Below, in pieces: positions 1-8,600 of a stretch of DNA of 11,270 bases. The notes under the pieces were generated by a model, which was given only the letters and a program-made list of their open reading frames with translations, did no database searches and had not been told where the DNA came from. Positions within the stretch are counted from its first letter, which is position 1, and each line of letters starts with the position of its first letter. Source of the DNA: Oscillospiraceae bacterium (GTDB lineage: Bacteria; Bacillota; Clostridia; UMGS1883); assembly GCA_022508735.1 (NCBI GenBank), contig JAFLUQ010000069.1:1-11270 (forward strand), given 5' to 3'. The translations under genes and the position numbers were made by a program.

Positions 1-2171
1 CACACGCCGAGGAAGGCGTTGGCAAAGGCCATACCGGCCATTGTGGCGGCGTTGGCCATTTTTTCTCTCGCCACAGGGTCGGCAGTGCCGTTATCGTAGC
101 AGGCAGGCAGATACTCAAATATGAGCTTAATGGCGCGAATAGCCAGTCCGTCGGTATAGTCGGTGGCCATCATGGAGGCATAGGCCTCAAGGGCGTGGGT
201 AAGCGCGTCGATACCGGTGGCCGAGGTAAGACTCTTGGGCATATTCATCATTAAGTCGGGATCCACTATAGCCATGTCAGGCATGAGCTCATAGTCGGCT
301 AACGGATACTTTATGCCGGTGCTTTCATCGGTTATTACCGCAAAGGGCGTCACCTCGCTGCCCGTGCCTGCAGACGTAGGTATAGCAATGAAGCTGGCCT
401 TTTCGCCCATTTTCGGGAAGGTGTAGACTCTCTTTCGTATATCCATAAAACGCATGGCCATATCCATAAAGTCGGCCTCCGGGTGCTCATAAAGCACCCA
501 CATTATTTTAGCCGCGTCCATAGCACTGCCGCCGCCAAGGGCGATTATCACGTCGGGGTTGAAGGCGGTCATTGCCGCTGCTCCCTCTTTTGCGCTATAT
601 AGCGACGGATCAGGGGCTACGTTAAAGAAGGTGGTGTGTGAAATTCCCAGCTCGTCGAGCTTATTCGTGACGCTCTTTGTGTAGCCATTATTATAAAGGA
701 AGGAATCCGTTACAATAAAGGCACGCTTCTTTCCCTCTTGACCCAGCTCCGCCAAGGCCGTGGGAATGCAGCCCCTCTTTATATACACCTTTTCAGGCGC
801 TTTGAACCAAAGCATATTCTCTCTCCTCTCGGCAACGGTCTTGATGTTGATAAGATGCTTGACTCCCACGTTTTCAGACACCGAGTTGTTGCCCCAGGAG
901 CCGCAGCCAAGTGTCAGAGACGGAGCAAGGCTGAAATTATATATATCGCCGATGCCGCCATGAGAGGAGGGCGTGTTGACGAGAATACGGCAGGTCTTCA
1001 TTCTCGCCTGATGGGCGGCCATTTTTTCCTTTTCGGTAAGAACATTGCAGTATAGAGAGGAGGTATGGCCGAAGCCTCCGTCAGCTATGAGCCGCTCAGC
1101 CTTATCGAGGGCTTCGTCAAAGGTCTTTACTCTGTACATAGCCAGCACGGGTGAAAGCTTCTCATGAGCGAATTCCTCGCTGAGCTCCACGCTCTCAACC
1201 TCGCCTATGAGGATCTTCGTTTCAGCGGGCACCTCCACGCCGGCCAGCTGCGCTATACGCGCTGCCCTCTGCCCAACTATCCTTGCATTCAGTGCGCCGT
1301 TTATTATCATGGTCTTTCTGACCTTTTCGGTCTCTTCATCGTTAAGGAAGTAGCAGCCCCGCTTTTTAAACTCCTGCTTTACGGCTTCGTACACCTTGTC
1401 GAGAACTATAACGCTCTGCTCGGAAGCACAGATCATGCCGTTATCGAAGGTCTTGGAATGGATAATTGAGTTCACGGCCAGTATTACGTCTGCGCTGTCG
1501 TCAATTATGGCAGGGGTGTTGCCCGCGCCCACGCCCAGCGCCGGTTTGCCGGAGGAGTAGGCAGCCTTTACCATGCCGGGGCCGCCGGTGGCAAGGATGA
1601 TGTCTGACTCCTTCATAAGCATATTCGTCATTTCAAGGGATGGCACGTCTATCCAGCCTATGATGCCCTCGGGCGCTCCGGCCTTGACTGCGGCCTCAAG
1701 CACCACCCTCGAAGCCTCAATAGTGCTGAGCTTCGCTCTGGGGTGTGGGCTGATTATGATACCGTTTCTGGTCTTGAGGGCCAGAAGGGTCTTGAATATT
1801 GCCGTAGATGTGGGGTTGGTTGTGGGAATGACAGCGGCAATAACGCCTATAGGCTCGGCGATCTTCTTTATGCCGGCCACGCTGTCTTCCTCGATAACAC
1901 CGCAGGTCTTTGTATTACGGTAGGTATTATAGATATATTCGGCGGCATAGTGGTTTTTGATAACCTTGTCCTCCATAACGCCCATGCCGGTCTCCTCTAC
2001 CGCCTGCTTAGCCAGAGGAATGCGGGCATTATTGGCCGCCAAAGCCGCCGCACGGAAAATCTCGTCCACCTTTTCCTGAGAAAAGGAGGCAAATTTCTCC
2101 TGAGCTGCGCGCACTGAGGCCAGCAGCCTTCCGAGCTTTTCCGTACTGTCAACAATTTCATAGTTAGCCAT
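1..2171 (-). CDS. adhE: Bifunctional acetaldehyde-CoA/alcohol dehydrogenase AdhE (C-terminus cut by window edge)
   Basis: AdhE is cytosolic and reduces acetyl-CoA to acetaldehyde and then ethanol, using two NADH, to regenerate NAD in fermentation. About 723 residues are visible, against roughly 870-890 for the family. The N-terminal aldehyde dehydrogenase half shows the coenzyme-region motif GVGAGNTPA and the catalytic cysteine in NGMICASEQ (Cys248 here; E. coli Cys246). The C-terminal iron-dependent alcohol dehydrogenase half shows GGGSAMDAAK near residue 546 and the iron ligands Asp655 and His659 in ATGIDALTHALEAY. The frame runs off position 1 at FANAFLGV, immediately before the expected Cys-His-Ser with the next iron ligand. 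The truncation is therefore a window effect, not a broken gene. The start MANYEIV has a purine-rich ribosome site (AGGAAAGAGAG) upstream. It is transcribed alone from a promoter at 2258-2286 with a Rex-type operator. Identification is by remembered family sequence and is very secure. Confidence 0.97.
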   Translation of the reverse strand, partial: MANYEIVDSTEKLGRLLASVRAAQEKFASFSQEKVDEIFRAAALAANNARIPLAKQAVEETGMGVMEDKVIKNHYAAEYIYNTYRNTKTCGVIEEDSVAGIKKIAEPIGVIAAVIPTTNPTSTAIFKTLLALKTRNGIIISPHPRAKLSTIEASRVVLEAAVKAGAPEGIIGWIDVPSLEMTNMLMKESDIILATGGPGMVKAAYSSGKPALGVGAGNTPAIIDDSADVILAVNSIIHSKTFDNGMICASEQSVIVLDKVYEAVKQEFKKRGCYFLNDEETEKVRKTMIINGALNARIVGQRAARIAQLAGVEVPAETKILIGEVESVELSEEFAHEKLSPVLAMYRVKTFDEALDKAERLIADGGFGHTSSLYCNVLTEKEKMAAHQARMKTCRILVNTPSSHGGIGDIYNFSLAPSLTLGCGSWGNNSVSENVGVKHLINIKTVAERRENMLWFKAPEKVYIKRGCIPTALAELGQEGKKRAFIVTDSFLYNNGYTKSVTNKLDELGISHTTFFNVAPDPSLYSAKEGAAAMTAFNPDVIIALGGGSAMDAAKIMWVLYEHPEADFMDMAMRFMDIRKRVYTFPKMGEKASFIAIPTSAGTGSEVTPFAVITDESTGIKYPLADYELMPDMAIVDPDLMMNMPKSLTSATGIDALTHALEAYASMMATDYTDGLAIRAIKLIFEYLPACYDNGTADPVAREKMANAATMAGMAFANAFLGV

Positions 2172-2227
2172 TATGATCACTCTCTTTCCTTTTAATATAA
2201 TTATGCACAGTTTGAGAGACAATGATG

Positions 2228-2245
2228 TTGTTATTTTTTTAACAA
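2228..2245. promoter_or_regulatory. Rex (redox repressor) operator of adhE
   Basis: The 18-base site TTGTTATTTTTTTAACAA matches the Rex consensus TTGTTAANNNNTTAACAA at every specified base except the seventh (T for A). It lies about 6-23 bases downstream of the predicted adhE start point, where a bound repressor would block transcription. Rex senses the NADH/NAD ratio and represses adhE and other NADH-consuming fermentation genes in Firmicutes. A high NADH level would release it. The site is seen directly; the regulator is inferred, as no rex gene lies in the window. Confidence 0.85.
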
Positions 2246-2253
2246 CCTTCAAT

Positions 2254-2299
2254 TACTATTGTATTGCAAAAAAGAAAGTTTGTCAATGCTACTATTGTA
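2254..2299. repeat. Ten-base direct repeat overlapping the adhE promoter
   Basis: TACTATTGTA occurs at 2254-2263, covering the adhE -10 element, and again at 2290-2299, just upstream of the -35. The two copies are 36 bases apart start to start. This could be a second operator pair, or a duplicated -10-like sequence in AT-rich DNA. Confidence 0.4.
2258..2286 (-). promoter_or_regulatory. adhE promoter (sigma-A type)
   Basis: On the minus strand, TTGACA (2281-2286) is followed by a 17-base spacer and TACAAT (2258-2263). The predicted transcript starts near 2251, giving a leader of about 80 bases before the adhE ATG. It is the only consensus-like promoter upstream of adhE. Confidence 0.85.
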
Positions 2300-2381
2300 G
2301 AATTTGCATAAGGAAAAACGAGTGATGTTGTATATTTTGACGAGGCGGGCCGAAAAGATATTGTAATTCAATAAAAATATA

Positions 2382-2410
2382 TTGACAAATATATGGTATT
2401 ATAATATAAT
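2382..2410 (+). promoter_or_regulatory. Promoter of the lipoprotein/membrane-protein unit
   Basis: TTGACA (2382-2387), a 17-base spacer and TATAAT (2405-2410) form a fully consensus promoter. It is followed by a short leader and the AGGAGG ribosome site at 2435-2440, eight bases before the ATG at 2449. Strong constitutive expression is expected unless an unseen operator acts. Confidence 0.85.
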
Positions 2411-2448
2411 TACCCTATAATAAGAGATTTTTATAGGAGGATCAGATA

Positions 2449-2796
2449 ATGAAAAAGGCCTTCGCCTTTATAACAGTTTTTATTTTGACACTTTCATTAG
2501 CCGCCTGCGGCGGAGAAAAGCATGAATTGGCCGATATGACATCGATCAGTACAGACGGGAAAAGGGCTATTGTCTGGGAGGACAGGACCTATGAAATTTT
2601 CTGCGTAGTGTCTAAAAACGACCGTGGGGAACAAATAGGCTATGTTGACGGCGACACGGACGATAGAGTGAGTGAATACAAAGGTTATTCTTCTGAGGAA
2701 TGGCTTGTAAATTGGCTCCCCACGGACGGAGGAGCTATGCTGCTTAAAGAGCAAAATGTAGTCGATATTCCTGACGGCTTGGAAGCGGAATATTGA
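2449..2796 (+). CDS. Small secreted lipoprotein of unknown function
   Basis: The 115-residue product starts with a basic MKK, then a hydrophobic stretch ending in the lipobox L17-A-A-C20, followed by GG. It should therefore be processed by signal peptidase II and anchored to the outer face of the membrane through Cys20. The mature part is small, acidic and beta-strand-like, with features such as IGYVDGDTDD (63-72), SSEEWLVNW (81-89) and a C-terminal IPDGLEAEY. It resembles unnamed small lipoproteins I associate with Firmicutes, but I cannot assign a function. AGGAGG precedes the start at ideal spacing. It is the first gene of a unit with the membrane protein that begins about 57 bases after its stop. 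Lipoprotein status is well supported; the role is unknown. Confidence 0.85.
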   Translation: MKKAFAFITVFILTLSLAACGGEKHELADMTSISTDGKRAIVWEDRTYEIFCVVSKNDRGEQIGYVDGDTDDRVSEYKGYSSEEWLVNWLPTDGGAMLLKEQNVVDIPDGLEAEY

Positions 2797-2853
2797 TAAA
2801 GTAAAAGGTACTGTTTTGAAAACTATAGGAATTCAATGTGCGGAGATTTTCAA

Positions 2854-3132
2854 ATGAAAACGATTTTGCAGGTAAGCTTAAACACGGGTGCTATATTTGG
2901 AATGTCGATCTTGGCAGCCGGGCTTTTTGCCATATACGGAGAAAAAACGATGCTGATAAATTTATTAATACTCGCCGGAATTCCTGTTATCAGCGCGGCG
3001 TCGATAGTTTCAGGGGTTCTTATAGGGAAAAGTCCGGGAAGAGCAATTTTATCCGCTTCGATAATCTTTGTAATCGCCGCCGTAGTATGGGGTTTCATCG
3101 CAACAGAGTATTCAGCTTACATATGGCGGTGA
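2854..3132 (+). CDS. Small three-helix membrane protein of unknown function
   Basis: The 92-residue product has three likely transmembrane segments (about 7-27, 33-57 and 64-83). The polar turn YGEKT separates the first two, and the basic loop GKSPGR separates the last two. No catalytic or binding motif is visible and I do not recognise a family. I chose the ATG at 2854 because GGAG lies eight bases upstream and the protein then begins MKTILQ. An in-frame ATG at 2836 adds MCGDFQ and has a weaker AGGA at five bases; it cannot be excluded. The gene follows the lipoprotein gene without a terminator between them, so co-transcription is likely, and a partnership at the membrane is possible. A strong hairpin terminator follows 31 bases after the stop. 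Confidence 0.75.
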   Translation: MKTILQVSLNTGAIFGMSILAAGLFAIYGEKTMLINLLILAGIPVISAASIVSGVLIGKSPGRAILSASIIFVIAAVVWGFIATEYSAYIWR

Positions 3133-3163
3133 GAAAGTCCCGAAAAACCTATTATATATAAAA

Positions 3164-3194
3164 GTGGGAACCCGGCGGGTTCCCACAATTTTTT
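3164..3194. terminator. Bidirectional hairpin terminator between convergent genes
   Basis: GTGGGAACCC (3164-3173) and GGGTTCCCAC (3177-3186) form a perfect 10-base-pair stem with a GGC loop. On the plus strand six T follow (3189-3194), ending the small membrane-protein unit. On the minus strand the hairpin is followed by TTTTATATAT, so it can also end the peptidase gene, whose stop codon is only 11 bases away. Confidence 0.93.
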
Positions 3195-3197
3195 GAT

Positions 3198-5462
3198 TTA
3201 CATTTCAAACAGCTGATTGCTGCCCTTATACTCCTGAGTTATTGTGCCGTCGCTATTCACAGTGAGATAAAGGCCGCTGCCCTTATTTTTGATACGGAAG
3301 GTATTGCCCTGCTCCTTCTCGATGTAGAAGAGCTGATTGTCGCCACCCGAATACGAGTACATTATGACCTGAGCGCCCGGATCGGTGCTGAAGTCAAGAA
3401 TATCAAAGGAAAGACCGGTTTCGAGGTCTATGATCTTATAGCAGCCTTCTACCTCAGCTTCGCTTATTCTCCATGTGCTGCCGGTCACTGCGGCAACAAC
3501 GCCTGTGAGAGAATCCTCATCAGCGGGAGCTACAGTCTTAAGAGACAGGCCGTTCACAGAGAGCAGACCCTTGCGCACATCGGCTTCGCCCACCTCAACA
3601 AAGGTCCAGCCGTGGGGCTCTACCTGCTGCCCTGTGGCTCCGCCGAAGGGGGCAACATAGAGCTGATAGCGTGGTGCAAAGAGATTAAGAGTTCCGTCTT
3701 CATTGGGATATACGGCGTATCTCTCATCTATCGCCCATGTGCCGCCGTACTGAGCTATGCTCTTGCCGCTGAGGGCACTGTCGTCAAGCTGAAGGGGCTT
3801 GCCGCTGTTTACGTTTATTATCTTGATCTGGTTATCATACTTCTCAATGCGGAAGTGCTGACCGCCGGCGGCGGTGTAGCGCTCGAGCTTAAGAGCAACA
3901 TCATTATCGGTGGAGTTATTGGGCACGGTCAGAACTCGGTCTGTGGCAAGATCAACGATCTTGTAGACCTTGGTCTCGTCAAGCATGGAGTTATCACTGT
4001 CGCTGCCGGCAGAGCGGGCCTCGGCGGTGAGCTCCTGAATATAGTTCTCAAATTCCGCATAGTCTTTGAAGTACTCGTTGTCGGCTCTGTACAAGAGACC
4101 CTTGAATACCTTAAGACGGTTGGGATAAACCTTTTCGATCTCATCAAAGGTATCCTTACCGAGATTCGTCCAGTAAAGGCGGCTGAACTCCGCAAGATCC
4201 TCGGTCTCGTTGCTGGAACCGTAGGAGGAAATGGGGGTCGCGTCAAGACGCTCAGCCAAAGACCACACGTCGGGATCCTTAAGCATATTCTGCTCAAGCA
4301 CATGACCAAGCTCATGAGACAGAGTCTGAGAGATCTGCTGACGGGTGGGTTCCCATGTAAGTCTTATCCAGATAGAGTCTCCGCCGCCGTTATAGCTGTT
4401 AGCGGTGTCGCCCTTCTTCCAGTAGAGGTTATGCATATGCTGACGAAGCGCATAGGGGAATACGCCGATAGCCTCGATGGATTTGGTTATCATCTCAGCC
4501 TCGGGATCTTCTTCGTTAGTGGCGAACTGGAACTTGTGCACCTGACCGGGCACGTCGCCTTCCATTTCAATCTGGAACACCCAAGCGGTAACGCGGCTGC
4601 CGCGCCATATGTCAAAGTTCTCAACCTGCTCCTTGCTCACGATCTTATAGGGAGCCACGGTCTCGTTCACCACATTGCCTACTACCTGACCGGAAGCTGT
4701 ATAGGTAAGTGCGGTTGTGAGAGTGCGCTTCTGCTCGATAGGCGTGAGATTGAAATAATCACTGCTCGCGAGCAGGGTCTCGGCGCTGTTGTATACGTCG
4801 CGGCTCAGATCAAGACCGCTGAAGAAGTAGCTGTCAAAGGCGCGCTTAAGGTCATCGGAGAGCAGCTTGTAGCCCTCAGAGTCTTTAGCCTCATTCATGA
4901 GTGAATCGCCGACTGTGGTGATAGCCCACTTGGCAGCGTCGGAAGTCTTGTTGGTTGTCTGAATTACCTTACCGTCCTGCTCGGCCAGATACATATCGTC
5001 GGCATGAGAAGGCTTAATGGTGTAGTAGCCCTCGCCGTCGGGTTCAAAGGTCATCTTCTGCTGGGCGTTGCTGCTGTAGGTATACTGAATTAGCTGCACG
5101 CCCTCTTCTTTTTTCGCGTCGGGAACGTCAAGGCTGCGGCCGCTGGCCTTATTAGCCGCATATACCCTGCCGTTGTCAAGAGGGGCAAAGCGCCAGATCT
5201 GGTCGGCATAGGGCTGCCCGGCCGGATCAAGAACAAGCTCCTCGGTAACTATCAGGTCAAGGTTATTCATGCCGTTGTTTTCAACAGCTATAACACGGCC
5301 TGTGGCCTTATTGCTTATTACGTTGTAGGTATTCTGGAACGGATCAGCCACCTCAACCGAGGCGATCTGCGTCACGTCTGCGGCCATGACTGCGGGAACT
5401 GCCGTCATGACCATTGCCCCCGCCACAAGAGCGGAGACGAAAGTTCTGAACACTTTCTTCAT
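3198..5462 (-). CDS. Secreted zinc metallopeptidase with lethal-factor-like active site, flanked by ricin-type lectin modules
   Basis: The 754-residue product has a signal peptide (MKKVFRTF, hydrophobic core, AVMA-A cut near residue 27). Residues about 42-185 form a ricin-type beta-trefoil with QIWRF and AKWAI strand motifs. Residues about 190-485 hold the peptidase. HELGH (383-387) gives two zinc histidines and the catalytic Glu384. SYGSSNETEDLAEFSRL (413-429) closely parallels the lethal factor segment SYGRTNEAEFFAEAFRL, making Glu421 the likely third zinc ligand and Tyr414 a likely transition-state residue. Residues about 494-625 and 672-754 are further lectin-like modules; the last has SGGDNQLFYIE and repeats NQLF at the C-terminus. 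No sortase, S-layer or transmembrane anchor is seen, so it is probably released or held by its lectins. It has its own consensus promoter. The substrate is unknown, and an M60-type mucinase is the main alternative. The peptidase call is firm; the subfamily is probable. Confidence 0.85.
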   Translation of the reverse strand: MKKVFRTFVSALVAGAMVMTAVPAVMAADVTQIASVEVADPFQNTYNVISNKATGRVIAVENNGMNNLDLIVTEELVLDPAGQPYADQIWRFAPLDNGRVYAANKASGRSLDVPDAKKEEGVQLIQYTYSSNAQQKMTFEPDGEGYYTIKPSHADDMYLAEQDGKVIQTTNKTSDAAKWAITTVGDSLMNEAKDSEGYKLLSDDLKRAFDSYFFSGLDLSRDVYNSAETLLASSDYFNLTPIEQKRTLTTALTYTASGQVVGNVVNETVAPYKIVSKEQVENFDIWRGSRVTAWVFQIEMEGDVPGQVHKFQFATNEEDPEAEMITKSIEAIGVFPYALRQHMHNLYWKKGDTANSYNGGGDSIWIRLTWEPTRQQISQTLSHELGHVLEQNMLKDPDVWSLAERLDATPISSYGSSNETEDLAEFSRLYWTNLGKDTFDEIEKVYPNRLKVFKGLLYRADNEYFKDYAEFENYIQELTAEARSAGSDSDNSMLDETKVYKIVDLATDRVLTVPNNSTDNDVALKLERYTAAGGQHFRIEKYDNQIKIINVNSGKPLQLDDSALSGKSIAQYGGTWAIDERYAVYPNEDGTLNLFAPRYQLYVAPFGGATGQQVEPHGWTFVEVGEADVRKGLLSVNGLSLKTVAPADEDSLTGVVAAVTGSTWRISEAEVEGCYKIIDLETGLSFDILDFSTDPGAQVIMYSYSGGDNQLFYIEKEQGNTFRIKNKGSGLYLTVNSDGTITQEYKGSNQLFEM

Positions 5463-5472
5463 TTAACATTCA

Positions 5473-5523
5473 CTCCTTATTTTTTTGTGTTTTTATTATA
5501 TCACTATATATTGTGCTTGTCAA
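5473..5523 (-). promoter_or_regulatory. Promoter and ribosome site of the metallopeptidase gene
   Basis: On the minus strand, TTGACA (5518-5523), a 17-base spacer and TATAAT (5495-5500) match the sigma-A consensus exactly. The ribosome site AGGAG (5473-5477) lies ten bases before the ATG at 5462, supporting that start. An inverted repeat TTGTG-8-CACAA (5511-5528) overlaps the -35 and could be an operator. Confidence 0.88.
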
Positions 5524-5524
5524 C

Positions 5525-5552
5525 ACAAATTTCCTCATGTGAGACAAATTTC
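5525..5552. repeat. Nine-base direct repeat in the divergent promoter region
   Basis: ACAAATTTC occurs at 5525-5533 and 5544-5552, 19 bases apart start to start, about two helix turns. It lies between the two divergent promoters, just upstream of the peptidase -35. It is a plausible regulator binding site for both genes, but chance in AT-rich DNA is possible. Confidence 0.4.
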
Positions 5553-5587
5553 GTTGTGAAGTTTTACAAAAACTCCCCTTTTATATC

Positions 5588-5645
5588 TTGACAGTTTTGT
5601 GGAAAAATTGTATAATGATTGTAACAATAATTTAATGTTAGGAGG
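5588..5645 (+). promoter_or_regulatory. Promoter and ribosome site of the BNR_4-type giant protein
   Basis: TTGACA (5588-5593), a 17-base spacer and TATAAT (5611-5616) are fully consensus. ATTGTAACAAT (5618-5628), a short inverted repeat, covers the expected start point. AGGAGG (5640-5645) lies eight bases before the ATG at 5654 and fixes the start. Confidence 0.9.
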
Positions 5646-5653
5646 AAAATTCC

Positions 5654-8600
5654 ATGAGAAAGAAACGGTTTCTCGCACTTCTTGCGGCATTGGCAATGAT
5701 TTTTAGTATACTACCGGGTGTCAGCTTTGCCGCGGAAGGGGAATCTACGAATCTTCTTGAAAGCTACATTTCGACGACCGTATCCACAGGCACATACGCC
5801 ATGGACGGCTTCACAAATCGTCCATATGCTGTAAGCTGGAGCAATGCCGATGGCTACCGTATGGGTGTTGTGGCTTTTTCAGCTGAAGGACTTAATGCTT
5901 CTACCGAAAGGGCAACTCTTAAGTTAAAGGTTTCCCGTACGCAGAATGTGAATGAGAGCGGCAGCACATCCTATGTATCCGTTTACGCTATGGATCCGGC
6001 GAAGGTTGATAACACTAACAACGCTAAACCGGACGCTCCCTCTGCTGCGACAAAGGTCGGCACCATTTCCATGGCGGGTCTGCCGACGCAGAATTCCACT
6101 ATAACTGCCAATAATGATGTCAGCGGTGAAATAGATCTGAAAAAGTATTTTGAGCTTTATCCCAACGCTGAGACAATCGCCTTGCTGCTGACTAACCGCG
6201 ACGACATTGCTGACTGTAATTCCCGCGGTCTTGTGGGCTTCTACGGCAAAGGCGACTCCGGGAACGAACCCCAGCTCATTCCGACTTTGTCTACCAGTGT
6301 CACGGTTGATCTGACCGTCGGCGGCGAGGTGTTTGCCTCCAGTGAGGTCAATGACCTTGTGACAGGCCAAAGCTTCACCCCCGACAGCTCTGTTGCTCCG
6401 GTTTATCTCATAAGCGGAGATAAGATATACACGAGGGGCGCGGTTCCCACAGTCAGTGTAACTGTTGACGCAGTTGTTCAGGTCCCCTATACTGAAGAGG
6501 AGCTGAATTTCTCCGCCTCAGTGATCGAGGGCGACGAGCCCATGCTTCCTTCCGCCTTCGGTATTGCAAAGGATAAGAAGCTTTCCTCTGTACAGGCTGA
6601 GTGGAGCAATGTCGGCGGGAGCTGCACAGCCGCGATTCCCGGATACAGCGGGGCTCCTTTAACGGCTGAAATTGAGGTGCTTTCCTGCGACCACAATATA
6701 GAAACCTTTTATACCGCCGGCAACTCCGACGGCGCACAGTTCGCGAATGGCAACAAGCTCGGCTATGTGTACGGCGGCGGAAACGTTATATTTGACCTCA
6801 CGTTCACCGTTACAGAGGGCACCAACAAGCTCTTCTCTTACGGCAACGATACCACTGCGGCCTTTGGCGATACCGGCCCAATCATGCGCTATGCAAATAA
6901 TGGTTATTTCGAGTATTATGACGGCAGCTGGAAGTCAAGCCCGGTTCCCTGCGTAACCGGCAAGACCTACCGTCTGCGCACTCTTGCAGATGTGACTAAT
7001 AAAACATATCAGATGTTCGTGACCGACGAAAACGGCGTGACGACTGAGATCACAAACGGCCCGGCAGCCTTCAGAAACAATAGTCTCGATCATCTCACCA
7101 AGATGTACCATCACGGTGCGGGCTACACAGCCGGCGAGGGCAGCGACGACATGATAAGCCACCGCGCCCATTGGTCAGACGGCTGGACAGAAATCACAGT
7201 CAATCACACTGCAAATGGCGGGCCTATTCTTGATCAGGTTATAACAAAGGCCACAACCGGCAAAACCTTCACCTATACTGACGTGCAGAAGGTTGTTGTT
7301 AAAGATGGCAAGACATACACCCTGCCAAATCTCAATACCGTTCCCACGCTTGAAAATGTTGACAAAGATCATAACGTCCTCGACGTTGAGTATATTGAAG
7401 CTATTGTTAAGCCGCAGATCCCCGCGATCAGCACGGTTGTAGGCCAGGCCCCGGTCATGCCTTCCAGGATAGATGTTAAGTTCGGAGAGGATCAGTCAAT
7501 GACTTACGGCGTCACCTGGGACATCTCTGAGGTCGATGTGAATTCAGCCGGAGACTACACTGCCAACGGACACATCACCGACCTCAATTACGACATAAAG
7601 GCGCCGGTTCACGTGAAGGCCCTTATTCCTGACGATCATGCGGAGCTCGATAAGGTTTCCATTGCCACGAACAACGGTGGCTGGAACTGGTACGTTGAGC
7701 CCAGCGGCACACACATTCAGCCCGGCGACGAGCTTGCTAAGCGCTATCAGGGCGAGACTGAGGACATAAACGGCAAACCCGTGATATACACAAGCAATGG
7801 CGGATATAAATTCCGGCACGACCGCACATACATGGGCTGGGTAGAGGACGACGGCGACATCGTTGTTGCTCAGTATGACCACGAGACCGATGAATACAAG
7901 CGCGTGGTCATCCACGAAAAGCTTGAGAGTGACGACCATAACAACCCCGCAGTGGTAGTTCTGCCTGACGGTCGTATTATGGCTGTATACTCAATGCACA
8001 CCAACGAGCCATACATGTACTTCCGCGTCACCAAAAATCCGGAGGATATATCTGAGTGGAACGCAGAGCAGTTCTATCACGGCACCGGTGCCAACGCCAC
8101 CTACCCCACCGTGTTTATGGTTCATGACGACGAAGGAACAGAAGGCAACGATGTTATATATATCGGCTGGCGCGGCGTTAACTGGATGCCCACCTTCGCC
8201 AAATTTGACATGCCCGATGAAAACGGTGAATTCCCCATAAAGAGCAATGGCGATGGAATACAGCCGCGCATGGAGCAGACCCAGTTTGTAAACACCACCT
8301 TCGGCTACAGCAGCTGGAACAACTACGCTGACGCTCCAAACGCCTACACCGACGGCGGCGCTACTGACAACGGCCGCAGACCCTATACCAAGTACGACTA
8401 TGACTTTGACCGCAATCTGATCTACATCACCTTTACAGCCAGCCACCCTGACAATGATATCAGAAATCATATATTCTATATCTATCTGAATGTTGACGAC
8501 CAGGGACTTTACACCGCAAAGGACAACTACCTTCAGCCTCTGCCTAAGGAAAACGCATCTGAATATAAGGATCAGGGCGCGAAGGGCACCAGCGGACAGT

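Noticed and set aside
738..2117. Several plus-strand open frames opposite adhE
   Set aside because: They are complements of the conserved AdhE frame and show no independent coding features.
2338..2365. Possible extra promoter (TTGACG-16-TATTGT) in the adhE/lipoprotein gap
   Set aside because: Poor match to both boxes next to a fully consensus promoter at 2382-2410.
3612..4904. Antisense open frame of 430 codons across the peptidase gene
   Set aside because: The opposite strand encodes the HELGH peptidase with signal peptide and lectin modules. The antisense product shows no domain or start signal.
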